NCBI GenBank assembly: GCA_002304445.1
Contig: NEVA01000001.1
Span: 124,001-188,000 of the forward strand
DNA from: Opitutia bacterium Tous-C4FEB
GTDB lineage: Bacteria > Verrucomicrobiota > Verrucomicrobiia > Opitutales > Opitutaceae
Direction: 5' to 3'
Length of the DNA: 64,000 nt
A program made the translations under genes and the position numbers. Shown piece by piece: positions 60,991-64,000 of the stretch; position 1 is the stretch's first letter; each line of letters starts with the position of its first letter. The notes below the pieces were generated by a model. The model did no database searches. It was not told where the DNA came from and saw only the letters and a list, made by a program, of their open reading frames with translations.

Positions 60991-62442
60991 CTAGTCACGA
61001 CTGAAACCTTGGGCACGGTGCAGGCGCAGCGTCGCCGCCAGCCGGGCCGCGATTTCGGGGTGCGCGGCGGTGACATCGTTTATCTCGGCGGGGTCATCGA
61101 CGAGATTCACGAGGCGGGGCCGGAATTGGTCGGCTTTCGGACCCGTGGCGGCGGGTGCTTTCTTTCCCTGAGGAGCAAGCGGGACGCCCTCGATCCATTT
61201 CCACGGACCGCTGCGGATGGCATACACGCCGTTCGCGCTTTGCAGAATCAGGTCGCGGCGGAGCGGTTGGGCGGACGATTGGCCGAGAAACGCTGGGAGC
61301 ACGTTGACGCTGTCGGGCCCAGTGGTGGTGCGGTCGAGCTGCGTTTCACCCACGACCGCGGTGATCGTCGCAAAAACATCCACGACGCCGATCATCTCGT
61401 TGCTCGTGGTCGCCGCCGGAACCCGGCCGGGCCAGCGCACGAGGAAGGGCACCTTGAAGCCCCCTTCCCAGATGTCGTGTTTGCCGCCACGCAAGGCGCC
61501 GTTGATTTTCAAACCGGCCTGCATCGCGATCTTGTTGGTTCCGGTTTTGCCACCGGGGTTGACGACGCCGCCGTTGTCGCTGGTGAAGATGATCAACGTG
61601 TTTTCAAGCGCGTTTTGTTTTTCGAGCGCGGCCAAGATTCGCCCGACGCTGCGATCCAAGTCGTGGATAAAATCGCCGTACGGTCCGGCCTTGCTGGTGC
61701 CTTGGGTCTCGACGGAGGGCGTGACCAGCTCGTGCACGGCGACCGGGGCAAAATAGAGCAAAAACGGTGCGGGCTTGCCGGCCCGTTGCACGAGCCAGTC
61801 AACCGCCCGCTGGGTAAGATCGCCCATCGTCTTCGGATCGTCACGCTCGGGCGCATCGAGGCCGAGCTTGCCGGGCACGGGCGTGAGCTTCGCCGAGCGC
61901 ATACCGAAGACGCGGTGATTCTCAACAAAGACCCGGGTGATGTCGTTGTGGTTTTGCGGGACCGCGAACTGGTAATCGAAGCCGAGTTCGAGCGGGCCGG
62001 GTTTGAGTTCCTTGGTGTAATCGACGCGCCGCTCGGTGCCGTAGCCGAGATGCCATTTACCGACGAAGCCGGTGGCGTAGCCGTGCTTCTTCAGAAGCGA
62101 GGCGATCGTGGGGCGCGTGGTCTCGATGAGGAGCGGGTCGAGGGTGTTGGCGACGCCACCGTGATTGAGCGACGTGCGCCAACAGTAGCGACCGGTCAGA
62201 AGCGCATAACGCGTCGGTGTGCAGACGGAGGACGGCGTGTAGGCTTCGGTGAAGCGCCGGCCCTCGCGCGCGAGCCGGTCAAGGTGAGGCGTGCGAATGA
62301 GCGCGGAGTCGGCGCCGTAGGCACCGAGACTGCCGTAGCCATAGTCATCGGCGAGGATCACGACGATGTTGGGCGCGGGCGGAGCGGCCATCAGGCCGAG
62401 GGCGAAGCAAACAAGGGAGAACGCGGCTAAATTTCGAATCAT
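60991..62442 (-). CDS. S1 family sulfatase (CTPTRYALLTGR subgroup)
   Basis: A 483-aa secreted arylsulfatase. Signal peptide about 1-20 (AFSLVCFALGLMAA); ILADDYGYGSLGAYG (Asp32-Asp33); Cys74 in VCTPTRYALLTGRYCWR; FVGKWHLGYGTER; GFDYQFAVPQNHNDI and FTSDNGGVVNPGGKTG, then LRGGKHDIWEGGFKVPF. It belongs with the sulfatases at 45111-46619 and 51173-52717. Its start overlaps the stop of the GH99-like lipoprotein gene (ATGA), so both are cotranscribed. Confidence 0.93.
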   Translation of the reverse strand: MIRNLAAFSLVCFALGLMAAPPAPNIVVILADDYGYGSLGAYGADSALIRTPHLDRLAREGRRFTEAYTPSSVCTPTRYALLTGRYCWRTSLNHGGVANTLDPLLIETTRPTIASLLKKHGYATGFVGKWHLGYGTERRVDYTKELKPGPLELGFDYQFAVPQNHNDITRVFVENHRVFGMRSAKLTPVPGKLGLDAPERDDPKTMGDLTQRAVDWLVQRAGKPAPFLLYFAPVAVHELVTPSVETQGTSKAGPYGDFIHDLDRSVGRILAALEKQNALENTLIIFTSDNGGVVNPGGKTGTNKIAMQAGLKINGALRGGKHDIWEGGFKVPFLVRWPGRVPAATTSNEMIGVVDVFATITAVVGETQLDRTTTGPDSVNVLPAFLGQSSAQPLRRDLILQSANGVYAIRSGPWKWIEGVPLAPQGKKAPAATGPKADQFRPRLVNLVDDPAEINDVTAAHPEIAARLAATLRLHRAQGFSRD

Positions 62443-63737
62443 GGTCGGATGGGAAGCGGGAACGGCAGTTCATCGCCGGCAACGGCGTGTTCGCCGCGGA
62501 TAACCTTCCCCGCGAAGCTGGTCAGCCGCAGGTAGTGGTCGCTGGGCAGTCCCTCGTAGGTGACGAATTGCACGCCAGGGCCGGGACCGACGGGCGGGGC
62601 GTTCGTCACCTTGAAAACCGCGGTGGCTTCATCGACTTCGTCAAACATCGCCACGTAGAGCATGTCGGCGCCCGCGCGTTTCGCGGCGGTGACCTGCGAC
62701 CAAAAAAAGCGGCCTTGGAGACGAGGAATATCGTTGAGCGGCGCCCCGGGCTTCATGTTGTGCCAACTGAAACCGGGGAAAGCGACGGGCAGAAAATCGA
62801 TCCGACGCTCACGGCACCACGCGATGTCCGGTTGCCAATAGGTCGTGGCGTGCGTCGCGGCAGTCTCGGGCGTGCGGTAGCGGCCGGGCGTCCACGGGGA
62901 AATCACGTCGGCGAGTTGGACCAGTTCGAGCAGCACGGGCTCGGGGACACTGTCGCGGGTTTGCGTGCGCCAGCCACTCGGCACGCCGAGCATGATCGCG
63001 AGTCCCCCGCTCTCTTCGTCGTTTTTCAGGAAGGTGATAATCTTGCGCCAGTCCTCGAGCGACGGCCGGGGTTTATCATCGGATTTGAACCCGCAGCCCC
63101 AGAGCGCGAGGAGCGGTTTGCCCCGATGACGCAAGTAGGCGGGGTCGCTCGTAAGCCGGGTGTCACGGAGCAGTTTCTTCCAATCGTCGATCAGCACGTC
63201 GGCCTGCCCGGGGGCGAGGCTGCTCAGATCATACATGAGCGCGTAAACCCGGCCGTGTTCGCGGGCGCCGGCGCGGACATTTTCCAGCACGGCATTATTG
63301 GCGGCGAGGGAATTGCCGCGCTTAAGGGAGTTGATGAAACGCTGGAGGAATACGCCGTCGATGCCGTGTTCTTCCATCCACGCGAAGTGGCGCACCACCG
63401 TAGGCCGGAGATAGGAGCTGAACACTTCGGCGCGCGTGCCGTCGGCGTGCACGAAGCCGGTCGGAAAACGCTCGGCCGCGGGAAACTCCGAAAGATCCGG
63501 CCACATATCGACGCGGACATTTCCTGGCGCCGGCATCACGTTGCCGCGGGTCCAGTGATTATAGCCGCGTTTGGCGCCGTCACCCTCGGCGTTGAACCAA
63601 CCTTGATAGCCGACCATCACTTTGCCGGTGAGGGTGGAGGAATTGACGGGCAACGTCGGCGGTCCCACGCAGCTCGCGAGCAGGACGGCGACGAGCAGGC
63701 CGGCAGCGACTGACGTTAACTTTCGGATGAGAGTCAT
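62439..63737 (-). CDS. GH99/GH71-like glycoside hydrolase, predicted lipoprotein
   Basis: A 432-aa protein resembling the GH71/GH99-like group of putative endo-acting enzymes. The start ATG at 63737 gives a lipoprotein signal (LLVAVLLASCVGPP; Cys about 23). A GTG at 63773 overlaps the upstream sulfatase stop and is an alternative start, but adds residues before the signal. The barrel has GKVMVGYQGWFNAEGDG, HFAWMEEHGIDGVFLQRF, YALMYDLSSL and later VISPWTPGRY and MLYVAMFDEVDEATAVF, the type of pattern seen in the GH99-like family. Surface-anchored cleavage of a sulfated glycan backbone is plausible (inference); the substrate is unknown. Confidence 0.85.
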   Translation of the reverse strand: MTLIRKLTSVAAGLLVAVLLASCVGPPTLPVNSSTLTGKVMVGYQGWFNAEGDGAKRGYNHWTRGNVMPAPGNVRVDMWPDLSEFPAAERFPTGFVHADGTRAEVFSSYLRPTVVRHFAWMEEHGIDGVFLQRFINSLKRGNSLAANNAVLENVRAGAREHGRVYALMYDLSSLAPGQADVLIDDWKKLLRDTRLTSDPAYLRHRGKPLLALWGCGFKSDDKPRPSLEDWRKIITFLKNDEESGGLAIMLGVPSGWRTQTRDSVPEPVLLELVQLADVISPWTPGRYRTPETAATHATTYWQPDIAWCRERRIDFLPVAFPGFSWHNMKPGAPLNDIPRLQGRFFWSQVTAAKRAGADMLYVAMFDEVDEATAVFKVTNAPPVGPGPGVQFVTYEGLPSDHYLRLTSFAGKVIRGEHAVAGDELPFPLPIRP

Positions 63738-63769
63738 AGCTGGAGAAGGATTATGTGGGAAAACGCGGT

Positions 63770-64000
63770 TCACGGCGACTTCGGTCGCCGTGACTCCGAC
63801 GATGCCTTGATAAACTCGGCGGAAAGCGCGCGCAGACGAGCCACGATTTCGGGGTGGGCGCCGGCCACGTCGTGTTGCTCGCCCGGATCGGCTTGGAGGT
63901 CGAAGAGCGCGCCGGCACGCAGCGGATCGCCGGTATTGAGGCCGGGATATTGACTGGGGTGCGCTTGCCCGACCGGGGCGAGGATCGTGACGCCATCGGG
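63770..64000 (-). CDS. S1 family sulfatase, C-terminal part only
   Basis: The minus-strand frame ending at TGA (63770-63772) runs off the right edge. The visible about 76 residues include [20 protein letters not shown] followed by [10 protein letters not shown], the typical sulfatase C-terminal motif LxDLxxDPGExxDxAxxHPE. Catalytic residues lie outside the window. The stop overlaps a GTG that could start the GH99-like gene, so it heads the same operon. Family assignment rests only on this tail. Confidence 0.75.
   Translation of the reverse strand, partial: PDGVTILAPVGQAHPSQYPGLNTGDPLRAGALFDLQADPGEQHDVAGAHPEIVARLRALSAEFIKASSESRRPKSP

Noticed and set aside
60415-62430. Plus-strand open frame of about 671 codons across two minus-strand sulfatases
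   Set aside because: It crosses a gene boundary antisense to both genes and shows no recognisable domain.
63751-63996. Alternative minus-strand frame at the right edge
   Set aside because: A different frame here gives the typical sulfatase C-terminal motif, so this one is its shadow.
1-64000. CRISPR arrays, tRNA or rRNA genes, insertion sequences, phage genes
   Set aside because: No regularly spaced repeats, tRNA cloverleaf, rRNA segments, transposase motifs or terminal inverted repeats with target duplications were seen by eye; a computational scan was not possible.

Overview
The window is high-GC bacterial DNA, almost fully coding, and dominated by secreted sulfatases. Gene content (TonB-dependent receptors of the long Opitutus type, many paralogous S1 sulfatases, GH29, a GHL15-like domain, Mqo, class I PurE/PurK) and the C-rich start contexts without Shine-Dalgarno motifs point to Verrucomicrobiota, most likely an Opitutaceae-like bacterium. 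This assignment is inferred from gene content; no rRNA or tRNA gene was seen.

Left part (1-10435) is a mixed region: a truncated TonB-dependent receptor (-), an S9 prolyl-oligopeptidase-like peptidase, an XdhC/MobA-like molybdenum-cofactor pair, convergent purE and purK (-) behind a REP-like inverted repeat, and a two-component system (-) whose histidine kinase carries discoidin-like sensor modules ahead of its membrane segment.

The centre (10670-59568) is a run of about 49 kb with every gene on the + strand: two TonB-dependent receptors, 20 complete sulfatases, a GH29 alpha-L-fucosidase, an esterase fused to a GHL15-like TIM barrel, an alpha/beta hydrolase, malate:quinone oxidoreductase, a polar amino-acid type ABC transporter and a YhcG/DUF1016 nuclease gene that contains two in-frame palindromic repeats. 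Many neighbours overlap by 4 bp (ATGA, TTGA) or lie less than 100 bp apart.

The right end (59605-64000) is a convergent minus-strand operon: a partial sulfatase, a GH99-like lipoprotein and two more sulfatases. In total there are 23 S1 formylglycine-type sulfatases (22 complete, 1 partial), with no maturase (FGE or anSME) in the window.

A coherent reading is an outer-membrane uptake and desulfation locus for a complex, acylated, fucose-containing sulfated polysaccharide such as an algal fucoidan-like or animal-type glycan. The two-component system beside the receptor is the likely regulator. The substrate is inference. Several sulfatases differ from consensus at the nucleophile motif (CGASR, CTASR, CAPAR, CRPSL) or at the GKWH motif (KWQ, KWG, KWN, KWW, KMGN), which suggests divergent specificities or, in one or two cases, altered activation.
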